DNA from: Polytrichum commune
Taxonomy: Eukaryota > Streptophyta > Polytrichopsida > Polytrichales > Polytrichaceae
Length of the DNA: 60,000 nucleotides
Reading direction: 5' to 3'
Assembly: GCA_950295325.1 (NCBI GenBank)
Contig: OX485803.1
Coordinates: 1,552,001-1,612,000 of the forward strand
A program made the translations under genes and the position numbers. Shown here piece by piece: positions 44,353 through 55,318 of the stretch (its first letter is position 1; every line of letters starts with the position of its first letter). The notes below the pieces were generated by a model. It did no database searches and was not told the DNA's origin. It saw only the letters and a program-made list of their open reading frames with translations.

Positions 44353-45784
44353 ATGGCGATCACAAGTATGAGGGGTTACGGAGGACAAAATGCGATGCTG
44401 ATGCGGAATGAGAGCATCTCCGACTCGTTGGTGGCAATGCTGGGCTCCTGCTCCAGCAGTCCTCGTCATCTCGCTCCCCCAGGTGTGTGTGGTGGGTGCA
44501 TTGATCGAAGCCAAACGTGTTGTGGAGGCAATCTTGGTTTCAATGCTGCAGATTTTGTTGAATTTTAGGATATTCTGCATCTCTGAGTGCGAATGTATGT
44601 ATGTATGGAGAATTTGTAGGATTTTATTTGCTCCGAGATCAATCTTGTGAGGGAGATTGTATGTAAGTAGACTGACTTTTGGGTGGGTTTGTGTGTGCAG
44701 AGCTGATCGGGCAGAAACGGCCTTTCAGCTATACGTCTAATTATGCAGATGCACCGACGGTAGAGGAGGCAGAGGATGGTGAAGATGGCGGAGACGATTG
44801 TTCGCAGCAGGTGGAGAAGAAGAGACGGCTAACATTCGACCAGGTGCGGTCACTGGAGAGGAACTTCGAGATAGAGAACAAGCTGGAACCGGAGAGGAAA
44901 ATGCAGCTGGCCAAGGAGCTTGGGTTGCAACCTCGACAAGTTGCCGTGTGGTTCCAAAACAGACGCGCTCGCTGGAAAACCAAACAGCTGGAGCGAGACT
45001 ACGAGATCCTCACTTCGGATTACAACAAGTTGAAGGCGGATCTCGACCTTGCGCTCCGCGAAACAAATAGCCTGAAGGCTGAGGTGAGCATGCCTGCCAT
45101 TTATTCCCTTTCTCAAATTCGCAACATTTCTCTGTTCTCTTTTAAGAACCTCCTTTGATGAATCTTGCTGCGAGGATGACCTCGACTTGCGGAGGAGGAT
45201 CACTCTAATCTGATCCATTCTTATTGCAGTTGCAACGGATATCAGTAAACTCGAACTCTGAAGACTCCCAAGGGAGCCTGCAATCTGTGGGAGCCACCGA
45301 ACTGAGCAGTGGGACCACGAACCAAACAACCTGCCCTGAACAGGTTGAGGGACAGCGGAGCGCCGCGGATCCGACTGTTTCGTCACGACCGACGAACCAC
45401 CGGGACAGGACGTCCAATCCAACCATCGACGTCACCTCGAGCACTCAGAAGGAGTTGAAGGACTCGGAGACCACAACAAGTTCAGGGAGCAATTCCAGCG
45501 ACGTTTTGGATGCGGACAGTCCCCGAACAAGTGAGAGCTTGTCGCCGACGTCCAACATCTCACCCGTTCTGTCGACATGTTTCCAATTCTCCGCCGAACC
45601 AATTTTCCAAGTGGGACCCAGCCTCCTGCCGGTCAACGAGGATTTGTATCATCGCTCATCATCGTGTGCAGTGAAGGCTGAGGATGGCATGGCCGGCTTC
45701 CATGTCGATGATGCTGCTTGTAATTACTTCCTGCCGCACTTGGTCGATGACCAGAGCGCCCTGCCATGGTGGGACTGGCCATGA
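44353..45784 (+). CDS. HD-Zip class I transcription factor, gene A
   Basis: Three exons: 44353-44482, 44701-45083 and 45230-45784; 355 residues; introns of 218 and 146 nt with GT-AG ends (phases 1 and 0). The N-terminus carries [17 protein letters not shown] (residues 17-33). An acidic stretch (64-76) precedes the homeodomain (about 82-137), whose recognition helix has [13 protein letters not shown]. The leucine zipper follows at once with heptad residues L140, L147, L154, A161, L168, I175. The tail is Ser/Thr-rich with DSPRTSES (267-274), VKAE (319-322, a SUMO-type motif) and a terminal PWWDWP (350-355). HD-Zip I proteins bind CAATNATTG as dimers in the nucleus and usually act in light, water-stress or growth responses; the role here is inferred only from the family. 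No HD-Zip II CPSCE or class III/IV START domain is present. Its inverted paralogue lies 7.5 kb downstream. Confidence 0.95.
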
Positions 45785-46400
45785 CCGTTGGCGTTTGTGA
45801 TTTCTAATTGCTACAACCAAGTTCGTGGTGGTCAGGAGAACATTTGCAAACGTCTCTCCACGCTTTGCCGAATTGAAGAATTCGATGTACTATTTGGGGT
45901 TAGCCTCTTTTGTGAAGTTAGTGTAAACGGGTAGCTGATTTAGTTTGAACGAGGAGGAAGAAAAAAAGCCATGGTGTTGCTGCTGCTGCTGCTGCAAATC
46001 ATTTTGTTGTACATAAGTCTCTTGAGATCTGTATACCATAGGAGGGCAAAATGATGTAGCATCAGACCGGAAGAACTGAACTGAACTGTGACACAATAAC
46101 AAGCGTTGTAAGTTACTTAATTAGCCGAACCGAAGAAACCTTCAGCTACAACAAAAATTAATAAGGAGTCGTCACTGACCCTACCTCGACAATTTTTAGG
46201 ACACCATCCCATCTGTCTGTCTCACTTGTAGTTTTATCACTGAATAACGCCGCAGACAATTAGGTGGTACTTGAGGCCGGATCGCTCGACTGACTGACTG
46301 GCTACGATAGTCTTTAGGATTTCCTGCTGGAAGCTGGCTGTGCTGATCCCAAGCCAGCAGCTGCAATTTTCGTTCCAATAAAGTGGTTGCGTCAAGCAAT
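45785..46400 (+). other. 3' untranslated region of gene A
   Basis: Follows the TGA stop. It contains a (TGC)n run at 45977-45995 and an AATAAA poly(A) signal at 46377-46382, giving a 3' UTR of about 600-620 nt. Confidence 0.55.
46377..46382 (+). terminator. Poly(A) signal of gene A
   Basis: Canonical AATAAA about 590 nt after the stop codon, followed by GT-rich sequence (GTGGTTGCG). Confidence 0.5.
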
Positions 46401-46648
46401 TTCCAGTTCCACTCTTTGCATCATCTCCTTGCATCCTGTTTGTAAATTATGCGTGTAACTTAGTGCAGCAATTCCCCAGTTACACAAGCTTGTGCATTAT
46501 ATTTGAAATCTGTTGGAATTCGCAGCAATTTCCAGTTACACACTCTGTCCATCATCTCCTTGGATCATCTTTGCAAATCTATGTGAATTTGCAGCAATTT
46601 CCAAATGCACTCTGCATCATCTTTGCAAGTTTGTGTGAATTTGCTGTT
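46396..46648 (+). repeat. Diverged tandem repeat, four units, after gene A
   Basis: Units begin at GCAATTTCC-type starts: 46396, 46468, 46525 and 46594 (57-72 bp apart). Each contains the start, then CAGTTACACA or AAATGCACTC, GCATCATCT, CTTTGCAA, and GTGTGAATTTGC or similar. They start just after the poly(A) signal. Confidence 0.7.
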
Positions 46649-47159
46649 GGGATCATGTAAGTTTTACCAGGAGTGAAATTGAGTACACATCTCCAGGCTC
46701 GCTAAATTCTCGCCATGCCGAAGGTTCAGCAAGAGGAGAGGATGTGAAGGAGAAGATGCCTCTGCTATGGCGCTAGAGGTTCCATGGCCATTGAGGCATA
46801 GTAGTACAAACCCAGAATCTGCTCCGGGGTAGAAGCAACGAGAAGGTGACCCCAAGCTAATCAATTTGTTGGCCTGTTGCCCTGCATCCCCCAGATTAAC
46901 CATAATTCTGGTAGTGTGAAACGAACCTCCCGCGGCCTGCTGGCTGAAACCGGGTCATCCCTCACGTGAGTCACGGACTATGGTGACACAGTAACCTCTA
47001 GCTATGGGCCTCACACTCCGAGAACTTTGTAAGGGTGAGGCTGTTGCCGATGCTTGAATAAGCACTCAACTTGCACATTTTTGGTCACGTTCGCCCAATT
47101 TGCGAGGCTAGCTACAGATCGCCTGCAGGTGAGGAACAGTCTTCTTCATCCACCTAATT
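46649..47159. other. Intergenic between the HD-Zip genes
   Basis: No gene supported. A minus-strand frame at 46664-46903 (79 residues) has no motif. Confidence 0.35.
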
Positions 47160-47390
47160 AAGGGCCACTTTTACACTGGAGCTTGAAGGCCCATCACCAT
47201 ATGAAATCCCTTTCGCCTCTTGGCTTCCCGGACTCTAAAAACCAATGTCATTTCCATTCCCCCTCAATCAGTGCTGGAAGACGACCGTCACAGTTCACGT
47301 TACACTACAGCTTGAGGGCCCAAGGGACCAAGGAAATCTGAATGAATGAATGAACAGACCTACACAGAGTTTTACATAGCATGTCATGGA
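47160..47390 (+). mobile_element. Family F repeat, copy 3 (diverged)
   Basis: AAGGGCCACTTTTACACTGG, GTTACACTACAGCTTGAGGG, GACCAAGGAAATCTGAATG, CTACACAGAGTTTTACATAG, GCATGTCATGGA. It is cut off by a family E element at 47391. Confidence 0.55.
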
Positions 47391-47616
47391 CTACAATGAA
47401 TATTTTGATTAGTGTGTGTTGCTATTCAAAGTTATGCAGTGCTATAAATATTTTGTAACGAGAATGTAATATCTTACCCAAGCAAAGCTATTATGTTTTA
47501 TAATGCTCGAACAACCTAATGAACTTTCATTACTAAAAATTGAACTCTTGAATAAGATTTTATTGCATCGGGCAACTATGAATAGTACAACGTGCTAATT
47601 GGGATAGTATGTGTAA
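47391..47616. mobile_element. Family E MITE, copy 2
   Basis: CTACAATGAATATTTTGATT then AGTGTGTGTTGCTATTC on the left, CTAATTGGGATAGTATGTGT on the right. The interior has TGTAATATCTTACCCAAGC and TCGAACAACCTAATGAAC. It interrupts a family F copy. Confidence 0.65.
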
Positions 47617-48374
47617 TAAGAGCAACTCATGGGATGTACACAAGAATTAGTGTAGCTTGGATCTGTGCCGCACCAGTCCGTTGCACCCGTGCATATCAAT
47701 TGATGTCTACGGCCATCCCCACACTCTTGAGTCTTGGTGCACATATGCCTATGAATTACTATCTAGGCTATCCCCACACTGCTAAGGCTTGTCATAAATG
47801 TGCATATGATTTAACAACCAGGTCCATCCCCACACCCTCTCAAGTTGTTGCAACTTAGCCCCAATTTTTTGAAGTGTTAAAATAAGCTCAATATTGTGGC
47901 TCACATATCTATTTAATTTAAAGTTCAAAGAATAAACCATGTGTCTTAAAGTGAAATGAAATAAGTAAATGAAGTATAAATATAATATAAAGTAAATTGT
48001 TTAAAAAAAACTTAAATGGAATATTGGGGAACTTAAATTTGAAGCTTTTAAAGAAAACTTTGCCCTTACCCCTAGGCCCATGCCAACCCATATTTGGCAT
48101 CCCTTGGGTAATCCCGCTGCACATTGGGCTCCCTTGGGTAAACCCCACCCATAAAGCTATCTTTGTCTCCCCTTTGCATGCGGGCCCACCATCAGCCGGC
48201 CTCGCCAGAAAATGTTAGAAATTGTCATAGTGTCCATTGTATGTAAATAGCGTTTCATGGTCCATCACATTTTAGGTCACATTAGCCTAATTTGTGAGGA
48301 TACATTTGTAATTGACCAATAGTAAGCATTGTCTTCTTCAAATCCCACCACATGCCAAGGCCATCTCACGTCAC
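47617..48374. other. Intergenic with short internal duplications
   Basis: CCATCCCCACAC-type phrases recur three times (47713, 47770, 47823), each before a stretch on ...ACTCTTGAG or ...CTAAGG. 48110-48160 has CCCTTGGGTAA twice. No gene. Confidence 0.35.
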
Positions 48375-48680
48375 ATTAGATTAGAGATTCAAAGTTTAAG
48401 GGACCACTAAAGTTTGAATAAAAGAACAAACCTACATAAAGTTCTACATGGCATACAATAGATAACGTCTCATGGTCCACGAAATTTTCCTTCAAGCCCA
48501 CCTCAGAGACATGGTTCTAACCCAAACCAGGAGCCCATGACACTTCAAATTCTCATAGCCCTCAATTTATTATAATGTATTGTGTAGTAAGATGGCACTG
48601 AAATAGCAACCAATTGAAGACCCAGTCGGGTAATGTAACACCTGAAAGCCTGTCACTACACAGCATTCAATCTCTATCCT
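48375..48680 (+). mobile_element. Family F repeat, copy 4 (diverged)
   Basis: AGTTTAAGGGACCACTAAAG, CCTACATAAAGTTCTACATG, CCTCAGAGACATGGTTCTAA, CCAAACCAGGAGCCCATGAC, GCACTGAAATAGCAACCAAT. Same order as copies 1 and 2 but about a third of positions differ. Confidence 0.5.
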
Positions 48681-50573
48681 TCAAGGTACGACCGTCAGAT
48701 GTGTCTCAAAGGCCCTAGAACCCATAAAAATTGTGAGGTTTTGTGTGACCATGAAACAGCCGTTGGCCATGTTGTAAAGTGGCTCCGAAAACACCCTAAT
48801 ATAGATCCAGAGTGCTTTCTGTGGTGGGTGTGCAACTTCTGATGCAGAAATGGGCATGTGACAACTTTGGAAGTGGTTGTTGGATGCCATTTGTTTCCAG
48901 CTTTTACGTTTTTATTTTTTATTTTTCAAAACTCTGAGAAGCTTTTGTAATTTCGATTTGTCCTCATGCTCCTCGCTGCCTTCCACCCAAACTCCTGCTC
49001 TCTGCCATTTTTGGAAGCTCCAGAATGCCCTACCCCGGTGGTCCCTTAAACATGGGGCTGCTAGCATTGCCGCAATGTGAACAATGTGCTCTTCAGTACA
49101 AATGATGAGTGACCCATAACCACAGGAAAACTTGCAGGTTCATAATAGTTTCCATGACGTTTTCCTATGATGAGTCGGCCCAGTTAGGCTCTCTACATTC
49201 TGCGAATATATTATAACACTATGCGACAAAGAGGATGCATGTAAGTACCCTCTTGTACAGCCCTCAGTTCGACACGCCAACTTCCCGCCTTTGAAATGTT
49301 GCGTAAGGTATATAATACTTCCGTGGGCCTAATTATGCGGTCATGCTTTTTGACTCTTTTGGGCCTCAACGTTTCCAAATAAGACTGTTGATTTCAAATG
49401 ATCAAATCTTTGTTTAGAAATAAATGTCATTTAGCAATTTGGTTTCTCACACGAAGGTAATGGAATAGTTTATCACTCTCCAAAACTTGGTTGTGAAATG
49501 TCACTAATAGTTATCTTTGTATGTATAAGAGTTATCCTCTCTATCCTCTATATCTCAAGATCATTTCAACACTATACCATGCCTTGCAGATTTTCACCAA
49601 TCTGAAGTATATGTGAACTTAACTAATGGTGTCAAGTTCCTAATCACAAACAATGAGATTTGTGATTATGACTAATCTGGAAGGAAAAAAAAACAAAAAA
49701 ACAAACATTTTGAATTCATCACATGAAATTATTTTTACTATTCAAGTATGGGTACAATCCTTAAATGGTGCCTCACAAGTTTCATCTTGAGAAGCCCTTG
49801 GAAATGTTAGTTGAAACGGATCTTAGAAAATGTTATGCCTCTTAAGCATAGGTGTAAGGGTTGAGTATACGCTCATATTAGAGTGGTATATGACAAGGCT
49901 TGTTATTAAGAACAAATGAAGAACATGCCCTATAAAGACACATGTTAGATTCATATTGGGCTTTATGGTAAAAAAAATGCCAACAATTTTCAGGTTCATA
50001 TATTTTTAAAGATCTAATGTAACATCGTGTAGATTTGGCATCTTTTGATCCAATCTTGAATCTTTGCAATGTCACAGTTTGTGATTTGCAATCACTAAGC
50101 ATATAAGACAACTCCGGGTTTGATCCAACAACCAAATTGAATCTGCAAATGGAAGTGCCCACAAGAGGACCACATACCTTATGACATCATGTATCCAAGC
50201 AAGGACCAAAATACAATTTTACCCCACCTAAAGTAGGCGGGCCTACAAAAAACATTTCCAACTACACATATACTTTTGGTTCTTGGATGGAATTGTGAAT
50301 TGTCTCATCTACTTAGCATTTTCGATTCTTGAAGGATGTCATTTCAAGTATCAAAATCGGAGTTCAGATGCAAATTTTATAAGAAGTTAAACTAGATCAT
50401 TCTCTTTGAGCAATGACATAACCCCTCCCAATTGTGTTTAACCCTAAACCTAAAACAATGTCCTTATTTTGAGCATACTGTCCAATCTTGTATTTATAAA
50501 ACAAGTGGGTTGGTCATTCTTAACTACAAGTGTTAGAATATACCACTCAAATATTACATGCGTATGCATAAGA
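48681..50573. other. Intergenic
   Basis: No gene or clear repeat. Open frames of 60-94 residues on the minus strand lack motifs. Confidence 0.35.
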
Positions 50574-51047
50574 CTATATTGATTATCCCAACTAGTGCAT
50601 GTGGTACTTACTAATTCCCAAAACATATACTATTTCATCAAGTCTCAAAATTAGTGAGGGCTAACATTTTTACTAAGATAATACTCAATTCATGAATACA
50701 TGCTCATTTATCATACATTTCAAGAAAAATAAGTCCGTACTCTAAGGTGCTTGTAGAGCAATAAAAAGAAGAAGCAAACACATGCTTGTCAATGAATAAT
50801 GCCAGATTGAATAATGCCAATATTTTTATTGAATAGCGATGCTATGAATAATATTCTCCGTGAACAATGATGCTATGTATAGTTATTTCAGAGATTAGTA
50901 ATTTCAGTGAATAATGTCAAGATGAACAATGTTGCCTAGATCTTTTGATGGCACTAATTTCATAGAGTAAAAAAATTTAGTATCACATTCACTAATTTCC
51001 CACACGCACTATTAGCCTTCCCTCACTAATTGGGATAATCATTGTAG
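50574..51047. mobile_element. Family G MITE, copy 2 (inverted relative to copy 1)
   Basis: The reverse complement begins CTACAATGATTATCCCAATT and continues AGTGAGGGAAGGCTAATAGT, AAATTAGTGCCATCAAAAGA, CTAGGCAACATTGTTCATC, matching 29954-30359. The interior contains several AATAATG/GAATAATG short repeats. Confidence 0.75.
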
Positions 51048-53303
51048 TATTCAATTAAGGTCCACATACGTGAGCTCCATACGCATGTTCAAGGTTTACT
51101 TTGTTACTCTGAATTTCTAATTGCCAGTCTAAGTGTTTGTAGACCTCTATTTATCCAGTTGCCTATCATAGAGTATGCTTTGTGGTTGAGTTTCCTTAAC
51201 CATGTTTAAAGTTGCACATGTTTTTTGAACCATGTGAATATGACCTCGCAGACCTAGCAGGTACAGTGGACCTAGCCTTGTGCATTTGCCTTCACACATT
51301 GTCATCTTCACAGAAGCTTCATGGTGAAGGTTTTTCGAGACGTATTGTTTAGATGTCAGAATTGAGACTGGGATATTTTACCATCATCCATGCTTTGTGG
51401 TTCAATTTCCTCAACAATTTGGAGGCACATGATCTTGAATCCTGTCACTGTGACCTGTCTGACCTATTGAGAGGTACAGTGATTGTTACCCTTCAACAAC
51501 CCCCCCTCCCCCACTTGTGAATAGGTGTTTATTTGTTTGTTTGTGAGTGTAGTTTTGTTTCTTTGGAGACAGAAGGCCTACAAGCCAATGAATTCAATAC
51601 CAAAAATAGGTATTTGTTTCCTACTCATACTCATTCCCATAGCCATTGATACTGTGTAAGTAGAGCAAGGACATGGTCAAATTGCCAGCATCCCAGCTAG
51701 GAGAATGACAAGAGGGGAGGGGTTTAAAACTTTAAATATTTATACGAACAGGTGTGGGGAGAGAAAGTCAAAAGCGCATGGTGTAAGGGGTCCGCACAGT
51801 GAGATACACATGCACTGATCAGCCTACTGAGATTAGCCATAATGAGAATGGTCAAGATGCAACAATCTGATTTTGAAAAAAGGACCACATGAGGTGAGAT
51901 ACACATGCACTGGTCAGGCTGCAAAGATTAATTAACCATAATGAGACTGGTTCAAGGTCGAACACGACCTCAAATCCAATATAATCCAACAACAGGATAA
52001 ACAAACAGGGCTCACAGGACGTGCTTGATGTGGAATTTGCAAAGTTACTCAGGGATGTTTAAGTACCTATCCACTTGAGGGAATTTTGTTTTGTTTAAGA
52101 AGATAACTCAGTTTTCTCTCCTATGTACACTGTTGAAGGCCATTGGAGTGGTGGCCGAGTTGCATGAGCAAGCATCGATCAATGCCATTCGTATCTATTT
52201 ACGTAAAATAATGATGCCACAACTTAATTAATCTAGTGTAACAAGATGTCCAAGCTGAGATCATTTTATCTGCTGAGAATTGACATCCAAGGGTAATTAA
52301 ACAAGTGGTTTTGTGACACAGGAATAGGGGAGGACATCCATATAGACATCCATGTGGGAAACAAACAGCATCAATTTGAAGTAAAATACACTTGTTGGAA
52401 GCTTCTCCGGGGCTCCATATTCTGGCAGACATTCGTATCTGGACAAGCTGCACACATGCCACATCGGGACTCGAGTAACCAGCATCTTAAGGTGAGGGCA
52501 CAGATTCCAAGAGCCATACAGACATACACATCCTTGACTATACATATACAGAGATATATATATACATTTTTTGAACACCAAGATTTCTCGAACGCAGAGC
52601 AAGAAAAATTTGGAGACACAAATCCTTGAATACAGAATCCATATCTTGAATATATACCAAAGAGTACTTCTGGAACGGTGTGCAAGAAAATTAGAGACAC
52701 AATTTAGAGATTGATGTAGTCAACCTCTCTGTGATTCCATTTCAAGAAACAGAGTTGCTATCTGCAGATCTTGCTACAGATCTTCAGGAGAAGCTTCTGG
52801 AGAGCGTTTTCATCATCTTTCACCTCGAGGACCCTTGGAACTCTTATTCAGCTATGTACAATTACACAGGAATGGTCCTAAAATAGTTGTTGAGGCAGAC
52901 GTCGAATTATTGGCGGTCGACCGATTGATCGATCGTTCGAAGGTCATCATGTTTAAAGACCTTCGTGGGGCAATGGTAACCTACCGAGACAGACGAGATG
53001 CTTTGTCTCTTCTTTATGTGGGAAGATGATCCTAATTAATCTACCTACCATGATACACTAATATATGAAACAAAAGTTGCGGCAACAACTGGATCTGTAC
53101 ATTCCCTAACTAAGTATCTCTTCTTCTACTTCTTCTAAGATCTAAACAACGACCAAGTTTACACCTAGAATCCTACTCCGAGTTGATGTGCAGATCATCA
53201 GCCTGTCGACTGCATATAGGTACTCAAGATTATTGTTACCGATCTCGTAATATAGGATCATATGGTACAAAGTGGATGATGATGAGGAGGATGACGCCGA
53301 TGC
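51048..53303. other. Intergenic, including probable gene B 3' UTR
   Basis: The gene B 3' UTR must begin at 53303 and run to the left; no canonical AATAAA is visible on the minus strand down to about 52.6 kb. 51775-51965 contains a tandem duplication (GAGATACACATGCACTGATC or ...TGGTC, then GATTAGCCATAATGAGAATG or GATTAATTAACCATAATGAG). A frame at 52835-53029 has no domain. Confidence 0.4.
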
Positions 53304-54882
53304 TCATGGCCAGTCCCACCATGGAAAGGCGCTTTGATCGACATCCAAGCGTGACATAAGAAAAGGCTGGTCAGCATTATAGCCAATTCCATCCTCAAGC
53401 TTCACAGCGGCGCCTCTCTGGAAGGCTAATTGCTGCGAGAGCTCGTCAACACCCACATTGAAGCTGTTGTCGGATGGGAATTGGGGGTTGCAATGAGTCC
53501 ATTGTTCCTGCTGATCCGGGTGGTGCTGCATGCGAGTGGACAGACTGCAACTGTCGCTAGTGCGAGGGCTGTCACCTTCCACAACATCGCTACTCACATT
53601 GCTGTCTGAGCTCGTTGTTCGCCGTGACTCTTCCTTCAGAGGTCCCGCCAATGAGTTGTTCTGGAAATTCTTGGATGGGAGCTGGATGATGTTCTCGGAG
53701 GAAGGGCTGTCTGAGTAAGAGTCATGGTCCACCTGCAGGACAGAGGAAGGACTTAGCGCCTCACTCCTGCATTGTGTGCTGGGATCTGCTCCCGCGCAAC
53801 CTTTCACTGCCACCGACAGGGAATTGCTGTTGTTGTTGCTGCCTTTCAATCTTTTCACCTGAAGGAGAAGAAGTAGAACACACCAGGAGACAGATCAGAT
53901 CAGTGGACTAATTCACTCGAGAAAGGTACAGCGGTTACAGCATTGCTCGTGCTTAGTGATGTGAGATCGCCCTTTCTTACAAAAAAGCATGCTGAGGCTT
54001 GGCTATGGCGTGGAAGCCCCCCTTTTTTCTTTTCTTTTTTTCTATTTGTGAAGAATGTCTGGTTAACATTGTTTTTCAAGCTGGAGATGGCCGGGATCAT
54101 CAGAATTTTTGAGAGAAAAGCTTTGAAGGTGGAGACGGATGCTAACCTCAGCCTTGAGGTTATCCTTGTCGCGGAGAGCAACCTCCAAATTTGCCTTAAG
54201 TCTGTTGTAATCCACAGTCAGAGCCTCATAGTCTCGCTCGAGTTGTTTGATTTTCCAGCGAGCACGTCTGTTCTGGAACCACACTGCAACTTGTCGAGGT
54301 TGCAACCCAAGCTCCTTAGCCAACTGCATTTTGCGCTCTGGCTCCAACTTGTTCTCTATCTCGAAGTTCTTTTCCAGCGACCTCACTTGGTCGAATGTGA
54401 GACGCCTCTTCTTCTCCACCTGCTGCGAGCAGTCGTCGCCACCATCTTCGCCATCCTCTCCCTCATCCACTGTCGGCCCATCATTGTAGGACGGAAAGAA
54501 GGGACGCTTCTGCCCGATCCCTGCACATCAATTCATCCACACATCAATAATCTTAAGTCCAACCACATCATTATCAAACCACCGACCACATCATCTCCGA
54601 ATGCCTGCCAAGTTATAACCTTCCCAACACTCCAAATTAAGCCAACCCCAACCCAACCCAACCCATCCCACCGACACCGTGTAATTCTCTGTCCGAATCT
54701 CTACAACAAGAAGCAACCATCCTGCGAGGAAGATAGATAGCCCAATGCACACCTTGCAGACCGACGTGCGGACTGGCGCAGGAACCCAGCATTGCCACCA
54801 AGGAGTCGGAAATGCTTTCGTTTCTCATCATCATCACATTACTCTGCCCTCCACCAAACCCTCTCATACTCGCCACCGCCAT
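53304..54882 (-). CDS. HD-Zip class I transcription factor, gene B
   Basis: Three exons on the minus strand: 54882-54753, 54520-54147 and 53858-53304; 352 residues; introns of 232 and 288 nt with GT-AG ends, in the same phases as gene A. The N-terminus repeats the gene A motif ([18 protein letters not shown]). The homeodomain (about 79-134) has the same [13 protein letters not shown] helix. Zipper heptads are L137, L144, L151, A158, L165, L172. The tail has TTSSDSN, DSPRTSDS (264-271), VKLE (320-323) and PWWDWP (347-352). Between these motifs the tails of A and B hardly align, so the pair is not recent. The start is supported by matching N-terminal motifs and equal exon 1 length (130 nt). Function is inferred from the family only. 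Confidence 0.95.
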
Positions 54883-55026
54883 GTCGATGGGATGGGGACC
54901 ACTAGCACTACTACACTAGCTAGTCTTTGTACAAGGAGCAGTACTAGAAGGATCCAGGATCTCTCAGGTCTAGATCTCTCCCTCTCTTTTCTCTTCTCTT
55001 CTCTGATCCGATCTGATCTATTCTGT

Positions 55027-55053
55027 TCAGGTCGCTAAGCTCATGCGGTTCAT
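55027..55053 (-). CDS. Upstream ORF of HD-Zip gene B (8 residues)
   Basis: On the minus strand ATG at 55053 opens MNRMSLAT and stops at TGA (55029-55027), 144 nt before the main ATG. A second in-frame ATG lies at 55044. It is the only ATG-initiated upstream frame between the TATA-like box and the main start, as no other CAT occurs on the plus strand there. Its effect is unknown. Confidence 0.4.
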   Translation of the reverse strand: MNRMSLAT

Positions 55054-55105
55054 GTGTGTCGTGCCTCACAAGTCTAAGCCTTAGTGAGAAGATGGATCGA
55101 TTGAT

Positions 55106-55206
55106 TCCCCTCCTTCTGCTTCTGCTTCTGCTTCTGCTTCTGCTTCTGCTTCTTGTTGTTCTACGTGTTTCTTCTTCTTCTTCCTCTTCTTCTCCTTCCT
55201 CTTCCC
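55106..55206 (-). repeat. (GCAGAA)n and (GAA)n tract in gene B leader
   Basis: Seven or so TTCTGC units (plus strand) at 55112-55151 are followed by TTC-rich sequence to 55206. On the minus, sense strand this is a purine-rich leader tract about 230-320 nt upstream of the ATG. Confidence 0.8.
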
Positions 55207-55311
55207 CAAGGCAATGCTGGTGAGCCCGGGCAGGAAGAAGTAGGTGAAGTTGTGCTGCGGGGGTTGCAGGCCGGCCCTGGTAACTTCTGGGGCTGGGATG
55301 CGGGGGAGAAG

Positions 55312-55318
55312 CTTATAT
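55312..55318 (-). promoter_or_regulatory. TATA-like box of HD-Zip gene B
   Basis: Read on the minus strand: CCATATAAGCTTCTCCCCCG. The core ATATAAG lies about 430 bp upstream of the ATG, comparable with gene A. GC-rich sequence extends upstream to about 55700. Confidence 0.5.

Noticed and set aside
44850-45422. 190-residue open frame antisense to HD-Zip gene A
   Set aside because: It overlaps the homeobox on the opposite strand, has no domain, and is explained by codon bias of the real gene. The splice-consistent sense frame is decisive.
53943-54740. 265-residue plus-strand frame opposite gene B
   Set aside because: It is the antisense of exon 2 and both introns of gene B. It has no recognisable domain.
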